DNA from: Ignavibacteriota bacterium
GTDB taxonomy: Bacteria > Bacteroidota > Ignavibacteria > UBA10030
DNA length: 33,943 bases
Reading direction: 5' to 3'
Assembly (NCBI GenBank): GCA_003142575.1
Contig: PLMS01000113.1
Location: 1-33,943 of the forward strand
Shown here: in pieces, positions 25,675-32,313 of the stretch
How positions within the stretch are numbered: position 1 is the stretch's first letter
How the letters are laid out: the number at the start of each line of letters is the position of its first letter
Program-made: the position numbers and the translations under genes
The notes under the pieces: model-generated
The model's database searches: none
Seen by the model: the letters and a program-made list of their open reading frames with translations, nothing else
What the model was told of the DNA's origin: nothing

Positions 25675-26337
25675 ATGGAAATAATGACACCAGTACAGCC
25701 GACAGACCTAAGCAGATTTTATAGAATTGCTTTAGGGCTTGCAGTTTTTACTATCCTCTATAATATAGCCGAAGGGCTTGTGTCTATGTATTTCGGTTAT
25801 CAGGATGAAAGCCTCGTATTGTTTGGTTTTGGTGCCGATAGTTTCATCGAAGTTCTTTCAGGATTCGACATTGCGCATATGGTGCTGCGTATTCAGAAAA
25901 AACCGCAGAGCAATCGCGATGATTTTGAACGGACCGCATTGACGGTGACCGGATATTCATTTTATGCATTGGTCATCGGACTTGCTGCAACAAGCATGTA
26001 CAACCTCTGGATAGGACGTAAACCCGAGACAACTTTGTGGGGAGTGATCATTGCGCTGATCTCTATTGCGGTGATGTTGGTTCTCGTGATCAGGAAAAGA
26101 AAAGTCGGAAGGCAGTTGAATTCCGCCGCCATACTCGCAGATGTTGAATGCACGAAGGTTTGCATCTACATGTCCCTCATATTACTTTTCTCAAGCGGTG
26201 TCTATGAACTCATACGATTTGCGTTTATGGATACTCTTGGAACTCTGGGACTTGCCTACCTGTCTTTTAAAGAGGGACGTGAATGTTTTAAAAAAGCAAA
26301 AGTGAACAACCATTGTTCCTGCGAAGATGGAGAGTAG
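25675..26337 (+). CDS. Cation-efflux-like integral membrane protein
   Basis: A 220-residue inner-membrane protein with about six helices (roughly 18-40, 45-65, 88-108, 118-138, 160-178, 182-198). It resembles the transmembrane half of cation diffusion facilitators without the cytoplasmic C-terminal domain: GFGADSFIEVLSG (51-63, D55 and E59 in the expected position of the metal-site helix) and SAAILADVECTKVCIYMS. The C-terminus NHCSCEDGE adds possible metal ligands. Annotation pipelines usually call such proteins 'cation transporter'; the metal is unknown. The ATG at 25675 lacks a clear ribosome binding site, and an ATG three codons later is possible. It is 26 nt downstream of cho but need not be functionally related. 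Confidence 0.7.
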   Translation: MEIMTPVQPTDLSRFYRIALGLAVFTILYNIAEGLVSMYFGYQDESLVLFGFGADSFIEVLSGFDIAHMVLRIQKKPQSNRDDFERTALTVTGYSFYALVIGLAATSMYNLWIGRKPETTLWGVIIALISIAVMLVLVIRKRKVGRQLNSAAILADVECTKVCIYMSLILLFSSGVYELIRFAFMDTLGTLGLAYLSFKEGRECFKKAKVNNHCSCEDGE

Positions 26338-26383
26338 CTATCTCAAAAATACGTTTGCATTCCCGTTCCGTTTTATTCAAGTC

Positions 26384-26403
26384 ATTCCCGCGAAGGCGGG
26401 AAT
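26384..26403. repeat. REP-like palindrome
   Basis: ATTCCCGC (26384-26391) and GCGGGAAT (26396-26403) form an 8-bp stem with a GAAG loop, in the context GTCATTCCCGCGAAGGCGGG followed by AATCC. This is a very widespread bacterial dispersed repeat. It opens the repeat-rich stretch that leads into the accessory genes. Confidence 0.8.
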
Positions 26404-26426
26404 CCAGAATATGAGAACAAGTATCC

Positions 26427-26633
26427 TGTCATTGCGGGGATCCCGAACGATGAAGTCGATCGGGAGACGAAGCAATCTGTCCGATCCCACAGAGTGGGAT
26501 CGCGATCTCGTCCGTCATCGCTCTGCGATGACGAGACGGACAAAGATTGGATTACCGCAGATAAGTCTGAGTGTGCAGATTGCTTCATTCGTGGAGTTTA
26601 TCCCGCTTACAGCGGGGTTCATTCGCAATGACA
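26427..26633. repeat. 207-bp nested-palindrome (MITE-like) element
   Basis: The outer inverted repeat is TGTCATTGCG (26427-26436) with CGCAATGACA (26624-26633). An inner pair is AAGCAATCTG (26470-26479) with CAGATTGCTT (26576-26585). Two central hairpins are GATCCCAC/GTGGGATC (26483-26501, AGA loop) and CGTCATCGC/GCGATGACG (26513-26533, TCT loop). It has no coding capacity. The ends match the TCATTGCG ... GAAGCAATCT type dispersed repeat known from many bacterial genomes, here as two opposing copies. It fills the 355-nt gap upstream of the DUF3883 gene. Confidence 0.8.
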
Positions 26634-26692
26634 GTTTCATTACTTTTTGGATAGGGCTCTATTCTGCCTTACAGAGTTATCGGAGATAAAAT

Positions 26693-27412
26693 ATGCCAAC
26701 ATCCCAACAGCGTATGTGGAAAGTAATGCAGGAGCAAATGAAAAGAGGTGAATGGTACAACCTTCAGTCTGTCTATAAACTCATCCAAAAGGAACTGACT
26801 CTTCGAGACGACGACTGGGAACCTGCTGTTTCTTCTACTGGTGACGCACGATGGCATCGTAACGTCCGAAACATTCTCCAATATAGAAAGCAAACAGATG
26901 ATATTGTCTGGTCAGGCGATGCTAAGTATATGTTTCCTTTAACTACTGACCAGGTGGTTGCAACAAGTAGTGTTCCTATAAAAGCTGGTCTATCGGAGAA
27001 AGAATTTCAACTACTCCAACAGCGGAGATATGAGATAGGTCGATTTGGTGAGTTATACATCGTCGAGTATGAGCGAACCAAGCTCAGAAGTGTAAGCAAA
27101 CCTGACCTCGCTAACAAAGTGAAGCGAATAAGTGAAGAAAACATTGGGATAGGTTACGACATTCTTTCTTTCGACCTTGACGGGCAAGAGAAATACATTG
27201 AAGTCAAGGCTACAAGTGGCGTGGGTTCTACATTCGAGCTAACTGCAAACGAACTGAAAACAGCTGAAAGATTTTCTAAACGATACTGGCTATATTTCGT
27301 CCGCGACATTGGTGGTTCACCAAAAGTCAAAGAAATTTCAGATCCGTTTTCCCAGGTTGGTCAACTCTTGATAATCGAACCTACCGCCTTTACTGTTAGG
27401 CTAAATGAATGA
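26693..27412 (+). CDS. DUF3883 PD-(D/E)xK nuclease-like protein
   Basis: A 239-residue protein. The N-terminal 85 residues look like a winged-helix-type domain (MWKVMQEQMKRGEWYNL; DARWHRNVRNILQYRK), as in several restriction-type enzymes. The C-terminal part (about 110-205) matches DUF3883 ('NO VEIN' C-terminal domain): GRFGELYIVEYE with E120, GYDILSFD with D156, and YIEVKAT with E170 and K172, the spacing of a PD-(D/E)xK active site. DUF3883 domains often occur in restriction and phage-defence proteins. Here it stands alone, with no methylase or helicase nearby, between a palindromic element and a RAYT transposase, which suggests transfer. The ATG at 26693 has CGGAG at good spacing. Function is inferred. 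Confidence 0.75.
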   Translation: MPTSQQRMWKVMQEQMKRGEWYNLQSVYKLIQKELTLRDDDWEPAVSSTGDARWHRNVRNILQYRKQTDDIVWSGDAKYMFPLTTDQVVATSSVPIKAGLSEKEFQLLQQRRYEIGRFGELYIVEYERTKLRSVSKPDLANKVKRISEENIGIGYDILSFDLDGQEKYIEVKATSGVGSTFELTANELKTAERFSKRYWLYFVRDIGGSPKVKEISDPFSQVGQLLIIEPTAFTVRLNE

Positions 27413-27419
27413 CGGGCAA

Positions 27420-27462
27420 AACTTCACCTAACACGCACAAAAAATGTTGGACAGAATTGTAA
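27420..27462 (+). repeat. Intergenic element A (short form)
   Basis: Lies between the DUF3883 gene and the RAYT gene. Its left end AACTTCAC resembles the AACATTCAC of elements B and C, and its right end, CGCACAAAAAATGTTGGACA then GAATTGTAA (27434-27462), matches element B at about 24 of 28 positions. It looks like element B with the middle deleted. Confidence 0.55.
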
Positions 27463-27469
27463 ATCTTTC

Positions 27470-28033
27470 TTGAAAACGAACGAACAGATTACTCATCGCC
27501 ACTCAATCCGGTTAAAGAGTTATGATTATTCATCTGCCGGAGAATATTTTGTGACGATTTGTTCACATGACCGCGAACACCTGTTTGGTGAAATTGTTAA
27601 CGAAGAGATGCAACTCAACGAATACGGATTGATTGTTCAGCAGACCTGGCAGGATTTAATTCATCACATACCGAATATTGAATTGGATGAATTTGTTTGT
27701 GTGCCCAACCATCTTCATGGAATTATTGTAATTCTTGATACGATGGTAGGGGCGGGTTCGGAACCCGCCCCTACGGGAAAACGATATGAATTATCAGAGA
27801 TTGTGAGGCAATTTAAAACATTTTCTGCAAAGCGCATCAATGAAAAAAGAAAATCCACTGGAACACCGGTTTGGCAGCGTAATTATTATGAACATATTAT
27901 TCGTGATGATAACGACCTTCATAACACCCGCGAATATATTCTCAATAATCCTCTCAAATGGTTTTTTGATGAAGAAAATCTGAATAGAGATCGCGCCGTC
28001 AAATATTCAGTGGGATATAAAGGGACTAAGTAA
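27470..28033 (+). CDS. REP-associated tyrosine transposase (RAYT, Y1 HUH family)
   Basis: A 187-residue single-strand transposase of the IS200-related TnpA_REP family. The N-terminus GEYFVTICSHDREHLFGEI is typical. The HUH metal motif is HLH (81-83) in CVPNHLHGIIVI. The nucleophile is one of the tyrosines at 139-140 in WQRNYYEHIIRDDND, and the C-terminal YILNNPLKW is also a family mark. All catalytic parts are present, so it may be active. Residues 93-102 (VGAGSEPAPT) are encoded by a perfect 29-nt palindrome that interrupts the usual link between the HUH block and LSEIVRQFKTFSAKRINE. The start is TTG at 27470 with no good ribosome binding site, so the N-terminus is approximate. Related repeats A and B flank the gene. 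Confidence 0.87.
   Translation: MKTNEQITHRHSIRLKSYDYSSAGEYFVTICSHDREHLFGEIVNEEMQLNEYGLIVQQTWQDLIHHIPNIELDEFVCVPNHLHGIIVILDTMVGAGSEPAPTGKRYELSEIVRQFKTFSAKRINEKRKSTGTPVWQRNYYEHIIRDDNDLHNTREYILNNPLKWFFDEENLNRDRAVKYSVGYKGTK
27746..27774. repeat. Perfect 29-nt palindrome inside the RAYT gene
   Basis: GTAGGGGCGGGTTC (27746-27759), a single G, then GAACCCGCCCCTAC (27761-27774): 14 perfect base pairs. It begins exactly on codon 93 of the transposase and keeps the frame. GC content is far above the surrounding gene. REP-type palindromes are the expected substrates of RAYT enzymes. Confidence 0.9.
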
Positions 28034-28043
28034 AAAGTATAAG

Positions 28044-28114
28044 GAGAACATTCACAAGCGGCTATACGCTGCGGCGGGAGTTGATACGCATAAAAATGCT
28101 GGACAAAATTATAA
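28044..28114 (+). repeat. Intergenic element B (composite form)
   Basis: Occupies most of the gap between the RAYT and deacetylase genes. The left half (28044-28068, GAGAACATTCACAAGCGGCT then ATACG) matches element C at 22 of 25 positions. The right half (28087-28114, CGCATAAAAATGCTGGACA then AAATTATAA) matches element A. The middle is GC-rich (GCTGCGGCGGGAG) with a small AGCG/CGCT hairpin. Its resemblance to the recombination repeats of gene-cassette arrays is suggestive only. Confidence 0.55.
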
Positions 28115-28142
28115 GAACTGAAACAATACAACCCAATAAAGC

Positions 28143-29072
28143 ATGAAATTCTTTTTCCTCTTCATAGTACTCTCGTTCAGCTCTGTCGTATGGGCACAGC
28201 AAAAGAAAGTCTGTTTTTCCATCGATGATCTGCCTGTTGTCGCTTATGGTATGAACGATACGAGCTTCCAAAAGGACATTACAGAAAAGCTTATCGCTTC
28301 ATTCACACGAAATCATATTTCCGCCATCGGCTTTGTGATCGCGAAAAAATTATTTAACGATACACTGAAAAATCCATTTCAAATTTCCTTAGTAGAGCGG
28401 TGGATCAATTGCGGCTTAGATATTGGAAACCACACATATTCTCATCCGGATTACAATTCTGTTTCACTGAAGGAATATACAGACGACCTTCTCAAAGGAG
28501 AAGTCATAATCAAAGAGATCCTCGAGCGCAAAGGCAGGCACATCAAATATTTCAGGCATCCCTTTCTTCATACGGGTAACACGAAACTCAAGGCAGACTC
28601 GCTGAGCAATTTTTTAGCACAGCACGGCTCTACCATTGCACCGGTCACCATCGATACCGATGATTATTTTTTTGCAGTGGCGTACCAACGGGCACGCATG
28701 AAAAACGATACGGCGCTTTATAGACGGATCGGGCGGGATTATCTTGTGTATATGGAAAAGAAAATATTGTTTTACGAATATCAAGCGCAAGCGCTCTTTG
28801 GCCGAAACATCCGGCAGATATTGCTGGTGCATGCAAGCTGGCTAAACTCGGAGTATATGGATTCTCTTGCGTTGCTCTATACATCGCATGGATATACATT
28901 TATCAGTATGGAGAAAGCTCTCGAAGACACGGTATATCAAACGCCGGTAACGGTGTATGGCAAATGGGGCATATCGTGGTTAGACCGGTGGGCTCTTTCC
29001 CGCGGTAAGCAAAAAGACTTCTTCAAAGGTGACCCTGCCCCGCCGGAATATGTCATGAAACTGACGAAATAA
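28143..29072 (+). CDS. Exported polysaccharide deacetylase (NodB domain)
   Basis: A 309-residue secreted or periplasmic carbohydrate esterase family 4-type enzyme. The signal peptide ends near VVWAQQ (about 19). NodB motifs: SIDDLP with D28-D29, metal ligands H97 and H101 in GNHTYSHPDY, RHPFLHTG (138-145), TIDTDDYFF (169-177) and catalytic-side H230 in ILLVHASWLN. It would remove acetyl groups from a cell-surface polysaccharide or peptidoglycan; the substrate is not evident. No polysaccharide cluster is nearby. Instead it sits between intergenic elements B and C, next to a transposase, so it may be a mobile passenger. The ATG at 28143 has only a weak upstream site. Confidence 0.88.
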   Translation: MKFFFLFIVLSFSSVVWAQQKKVCFSIDDLPVVAYGMNDTSFQKDITEKLIASFTRNHISAIGFVIAKKLFNDTLKNPFQISLVERWINCGLDIGNHTYSHPDYNSVSLKEYTDDLLKGEVIIKEILERKGRHIKYFRHPFLHTGNTKLKADSLSNFLAQHGSTIAPVTIDTDDYFFAVAYQRARMKNDTALYRRIGRDYLVYMEKKILFYEYQAQALFGRNIRQILLVHASWLNSEYMDSLALLYTSHGYTFISMEKALEDTVYQTPVTVYGKWGISWLDRWALSRGKQKDFFKGDPAPPEYVMKLTK

Positions 29073-29437
29073 CCGAACTCCTATATACTCAAGGAATGTC
29101 TGCGTTGCTTTGGTGATATGCTTACGCATATTGTTGTAATACGCTCCCCTTTGTGAAAGGGGGAATAAAAGGGGGTTAGGTAAAAAACATGATGAGAACA
29201 TTCACATGCGGCTTTGCGAAATATTAGATAACAGCCCATAACTGAAATAGATCGATGGTTTATAAAAGCTCACAGGTTCGTTGTGATCTTTCTTTATTCT
29301 ACCGTACGCTCCCCTTTCACCCCTACGAAGTTGGCAATCCATTATCGAAGGTATCTCAGGAACCTATTCACCCACGGTAATGTTTTAAATTTATAATTCT
29401 TCTGTACAATTAAAGACTTTTCATAAGGAGGTGTAAG
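29073..29437. other. 365-nt intergenic region with several repeats
   Basis: No gene is seen. It contains two exact copies of TACGCTCCCCTTT (29140-29152 and 29305-29317), the first within a hairpin CCCCTTT/AAAGGGG (29146-29152, 29156-29162). Element C lies between them at 29194-29218. The right end is AT-rich and carries the strong ribosome binding site AAGGAGG just before the cupredoxin gene, so a promoter is expected in the last 150 nt, although none is obvious. Confidence 0.6.
29194..29218 (+). repeat. Intergenic element C (left half only)
   Basis: GAGAACATTCACATGCGGCT followed by TTGCG matches the left half of element B at 22 of 25 positions, in the same orientation, 1150 nt further on. 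Together B and C bracket the deacetylase gene. The right half shared by A and B is not visible here. Confidence 0.55.
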
Positions 29438-30070
29438 ATGAGAATTGCATCAATATTGATTGTCGTAGCACTATTATTCGTTACCGCTCCAGTCCCGGGT
29501 ATTTCACAGACTCTCCACATCGTCATTGCCTCGGGTATGACGTTTACCCCGGCCGATCTGACTATCCATACGGGAGATACAATACGATGGGAAAATCAAG
29601 GCGGATTCCATAATGTTGTGGCAGATGACGGGAGTTTTACAAATGGATCGGCTTTATCCTCGGCATGGACATATGATAAAGTATTTACATCCGTCGGGAA
29701 TTTTCAATACTATTGTGTTATACACGGCTCTACCGGCGGCGTAGGAATGTCGGGCATTATACGAGTAATTTCTTCGACCGGCATCAAAGAGAATGCCGTC
29801 CAACCTGATCGATTTCTTGTGGAACAAAATTATCCCAATCCGTTCAATCCCACAACGACCATACGCTATGTTCTCCCGCAAAATGGTCTTGTGACTGTGA
29901 AAGTATTCAATATCCTCGGTAAAGAACTGGCAACCGTGGTCAATGGAGAAGAATCTGCAGGCTCGCATGAAATACAATTTGATGCAGCAAATCTGACGAG
30001 CGGAATCTATTTCTATAGAATACAAAACGGGAATTTTACTCAAACGAAGAAGATGTTAGTATTGAAATGA
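29438..30070 (+). CDS. Secreted cupredoxin with type IX secretion sorting domain
   Basis: A 210-residue secreted blue-copper-type protein. The signal peptide ends near GISQ (about 24). The cupredoxin domain (25-112) has the full type 1 copper set: H58 in GGFHNVV, C93 and H96 in YYCVIHG, and M104 in GGVGMSG. Residues 127-210 form a Por/type IX secretion C-terminal sorting domain (QNYPNPFNPTTTIRY; LGKELATVVNG; SGIYFYRI; KKMLVLK), which directs transport across the outer membrane in FCB bacteria. It would carry electrons or bind copper at the cell surface. The ATG at 29438 has AAGGAGG, and an intrinsic terminator follows at 30110, so it is a single-gene transcript. Confidence 0.93.
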   Translation: MRIASILIVVALLFVTAPVPGISQTLHIVIASGMTFTPADLTIHTGDTIRWENQGGFHNVVADDGSFTNGSALSSAWTYDKVFTSVGNFQYYCVIHGSTGGVGMSGIIRVISSTGIKENAVQPDRFLVEQNYPNPFNPTTTIRYVLPQNGLVTVKVFNILGKELATVVNGEESAGSHEIQFDAANLTSGIYFYRIQNGNFTQTKKMLVLK

Positions 30071-30109
30071 TTTTTTTAACAAAGCGTGGCAGTAAAAAAA
30101 CAGAAAAAG

Positions 30110-30137
30110 CTCACATCATTGATGTGAGTTTTTTTTA
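30110..30137 (+). terminator. Intrinsic terminator after the cupredoxin gene
   Basis: CTCACATC (30110-30117) and GATGTGAG (30121-30128) form a perfect 8-bp stem with an ATT loop, followed by eight Ts (30129-30136). An A-rich run precedes the stem, so it could work in both directions. Confidence 0.92.
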
Positions 30138-30269
30138 TGTATTGATTCTTTAAAGCGGTGTACCTGCCTGCGTTCCCCGTCCCACCGTGCTCCCGTCGGC
30201 AAAAACATCAGTTCCCTATATAAATGCTCATAATTTTCAGGTTTAGATTAAGATTTTTCTGCTCAACTC

Positions 30270-30298
30270 TTGACAAACTCAAAAGATTTTCGTATGGT
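30270..30298 (+). promoter_or_regulatory. Candidate promoter of the ilv operon
   Basis: A perfect -35 TTGACA (30270-30275), a 17-nt spacer and a -10-like TATGGT (30293-30298). Transcription would start near 30305, about 20 nt before the leader peptide ATG. The stretch from the terminator at 30137 to here holds no gene. Confidence 0.6.
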
Positions 30299-30325
30299 AT
30301 AGGAGAATTTATTTACTGAAATACA

Positions 30326-30478
30326 ATGAAACAGAACAACCATAGAACCTCTTTTACATCATTCAACAGTGCCGGAAGAAATATCCGGCTAACGGTTCTT
30401 CTGTCCACACTTGGTATTTTACCGCTGACTCTTATTCTTAGCCTCCTGCTTGTACTTAGCCTTATTATTGTAGGCTGA
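30326..30478 (+). CDS. Leu/Ile/Val-rich leader peptide of the ilv operon
   Basis: A 50-codon open frame between the ilv promoter and ilvD. The first 21 residues (MKQNNHRTSFTSFNSAGRNI then R) are ordinary. Of the last 29, 13 are Leu, 4 Ile and 3 Val, including the runs LTLILSLLLVLSLIIVG just before the TGA at 30476-30478. Such a branched-chain-rich peptide directly upstream of branched-chain biosynthesis genes is the hallmark of attenuation by ribosome stalling, as in the ilv and leu leaders of enterobacteria; the sequence itself is not homologous to those. An in-frame TGA at 30317 fixes the ATG as first start. The nearest AGGAG is 20 nt upstream, so initiation may be weak or the RNA nearly leaderless. 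A tiny membrane protein is the alternative reading. Confidence 0.75.
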   Translation: MKQNNHRTSFTSFNSAGRNIRLTVLLSTLGILPLTLILSLLLVLSLIIVG

Positions 30479-30595
30479 GTAAAGCCAGAGGTTGACGAAG
30501 CACACCGAAATCGGTTCCACAATAAATCAGGTCTTGCAACGTTCTCCTCTGGCAGAGGAAAAAATGTATTGTATTCTGTCTGAAAGGAATGAACT
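30455..30595 (+). promoter_or_regulatory. Alternative hairpins in the ilvD leader RNA
   Basis: Hairpin 1: CTTAGCCT (30455-30462) with AGGCTGAG (30472-30479), spanning the last Leu-Ile-Ile-Val codons and the stop, so a stalled ribosome would open it. Hairpin 2: GCCAGAGG (30484-30491) with CCTCTGGC (30546-30553), enclosing ACCG-AAAT-CGGT (30504-30515). Hairpin 3: TCCTCT (30545-30550) with AGAGGA (30554-30559), mutually exclusive with hairpin 2. No T-run follows, so control may act on ilvD translation (site AAAGGA at 30583-30588) rather than on termination. The pairings are visible; the switching is inferred. Confidence 0.5.
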
Positions 30596-32266
30596 ATGCG
30601 ATCTGACATCATCAAAAAAGGGTTTGAACGAGCACCCCACCGTGCCTTGCTCCGCGCTACAGGCGTAAAAGAGGCGGACTTCGGCAAGCCGTTCATTGCT
30701 GTTGCCAATTCTTATGTGGATATCGTTCCTGGCCATGTGCACCTGCAGGCCTTCGGAAAGTTAGTAAAGAAAGCCATCCGCGCAGCAGGCGGCGTGCCGT
30801 TCGAGTTTAATACCATCGCGGTCGACGACGGCATTGCCATGGGTCATGCCGGAATGAAATATAGCTTGCCTTCACGCGAACTCATTGCCGATTGCATCGA
30901 AACAATGATCGAAGGTCATGCTTTCGACGGCATGGTCTGCATCCCGAACTGCGATAAAATTGTTCCCGGCATGGTGATGGGCGCGCTCCGTACCAATATC
31001 CCCACTTTTTTTGTTACCGGCGGTGCAATGAAAGCCGGAAGAACTCCCGATGGCAAAACCATCGATCTTATTTCCGTGTTCGAAGGAGTCGGTGCGTACA
31101 AAGCCGGGACCATGGACGCGAAGCGGTTAAAGATTCTTGAGAAATTCGCCTGCCCGTCCTGCGGTTCTTGTTCCGGACTCTTTACTGCCAATTCCATGAA
31201 TTGTCTTCTGGAAGTGATCGGTCTGGGGCTGCCTTTCAACGGAACTGCTCTTGCGAAAAGCAAACAGCGGAATGATCTGACGAAGGAAGCCGGAAAAATA
31301 ATTATGAAGCTGATTGAAAAAAATATCCGACCCCGCGATATCGTTACACAGGATGCTATTGATGATGCCTTTGCGTTAGATATGGCGATGGGCGGAAGTA
31401 CGAACACCGTGCTGCACACGCTTGCATTCTGCAACGAAGCCGGTATAGACTATCCGCTTTCACGCATCAATGAAGTGGCGGATAAAATTCCGCATTTATC
31501 AAAAATTAGTCCATCGGGTCCGTGGCATATTGAAGATTTGCACAAGGCAGGCGGTGTTCCCGCGATCCTCAATGAAATAACAAGAAAAGGCGACGATCTG
31601 CTGCATCTTGATCGGCCGACGGTGAGCGGAAAAACATTGCGCAGTATTGTTGCAAAATCAAAAGTGAAGAACGCAGAAGTCATTCGTCCGGTTGAAAATC
31701 CGCATTCGGCAAAAGGAGGATTGGCGATCCTTTTCGGGAATCTATCACCTGAAGGCAGCGTTATTAAAACTGCAGGAGTTGCTGCTTCGATGCGTAAGCA
31801 CAGCGGACCCGCGCGTATTTTTGAAAGTCAGGAAGAAGCGCAGGCAGGAATTCTTGCGGGACAAGTGCAAGCGGGCGATGTGGTCGTGATTCGTTACGAA
31901 GGACCTCGCGGCGGACCCGGAATGCAGGAAATGCTCTCGCCCACTTCAGCAATTATGGGAATGGGATTAGGAGAAAAAGTTGCGCTCATAACCGACGGAC
32001 GTTTTTCCGGCGGAACACGCGGTGTATGCATCGGACATGTTTCACCTGAAGCAGCGGGCGGTGGTCCTATTGCAGCATTGCGTGCAGGCGATATCATCGA
32101 CATCGATCTTGACGCCCGTACATTACATGTTCGTCTGAGCGACGAAGAAATTCGTTCGCGCATTGCAGCTCTGCCGGAATTCAAACCCCGCACAACGAGC
32201 AAATGGCTGCGGCGATATGCGCATTTTGTAACAAGCGCCAATACCGGCGCAACGCTGAGAAGTTAA
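30596..32266 (+). CDS. ilvD: Dihydroxy-acid dehydratase
   Basis: Iron-sulfur enzyme of 556 residues that dehydrates 2,3-dihydroxy-isovalerate and -methylvalerate to the keto acids of valine and isoleucine. Signature parts: [13 protein letters not shown] (38-50), VDDGIAMGH (77-85), cysteine C119 in [12 protein letters not shown], and [18 protein letters not shown] (186-203), all placed as in E. coli IlvD. The GH in VPGHVHL instead of PCN puts it in the E. coli-like class, usually [4Fe-4S] and oxygen-sensitive. The C-terminal GRFSGGTRG block is present. The ATG at 30596 has AAAGGA at seven-base spacing. First structural gene of the operon, 47 nt before ilvB. Confidence 0.97.
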   Translation: MRSDIIKKGFERAPHRALLRATGVKEADFGKPFIAVANSYVDIVPGHVHLQAFGKLVKKAIRAAGGVPFEFNTIAVDDGIAMGHAGMKYSLPSRELIADCIETMIEGHAFDGMVCIPNCDKIVPGMVMGALRTNIPTFFVTGGAMKAGRTPDGKTIDLISVFEGVGAYKAGTMDAKRLKILEKFACPSCGSCSGLFTANSMNCLLEVIGLGLPFNGTALAKSKQRNDLTKEAGKIIMKLIEKNIRPRDIVTQDAIDDAFALDMAMGGSTNTVLHTLAFCNEAGIDYPLSRINEVADKIPHLSKISPSGPWHIEDLHKAGGVPAILNEITRKGDDLLHLDRPTVSGKTLRSIVAKSKVKNAEVIRPVENPHSAKGGLAILFGNLSPEGSVIKTAGVAASMRKHSGPARIFESQEEAQAGILAGQVQAGDVVVIRYEGPRGGPGMQEMLSPTSAIMGMGLGEKVALITDGRFSGGTRGVCIGHVSPEAAGGGPIAALRAGDIIDIDLDARTLHVRLSDEEIRSRIAALPEFKPRTTSKWLRRYAHFVTSANTGATLRS

Positions 32267-32313
32267 GAAAGAAAATATTTTTTACATCTAAGAACTAATT
32301 CGGGAATACTGTT

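Noticed and set aside
26327-26689. A 120-residue open frame across the palindromic repeats upstream of the DUF3883 gene
   Set aside because: It is translated repeat sequence with no ribosome binding site and no recognisable domain.
27426-27453. Integron attC-like core sites: ACCTAAC followed by GTTGGAC after the DUF3883 gene
   Set aside because: Both strings fit the attC consensus ends, but they are less than 15 nt apart, far too close for a real attC, and element B lacks the GTT core. I report only the cassette-like repetition, not an integron.
30564-30668. A second small open frame (ATG at 30564 after GAGG) between the leader peptide and ilvD
   Set aside because: It overlaps the ilvD start out of frame, shows no biased composition, and the GAGG is better explained as part of hairpin 3.
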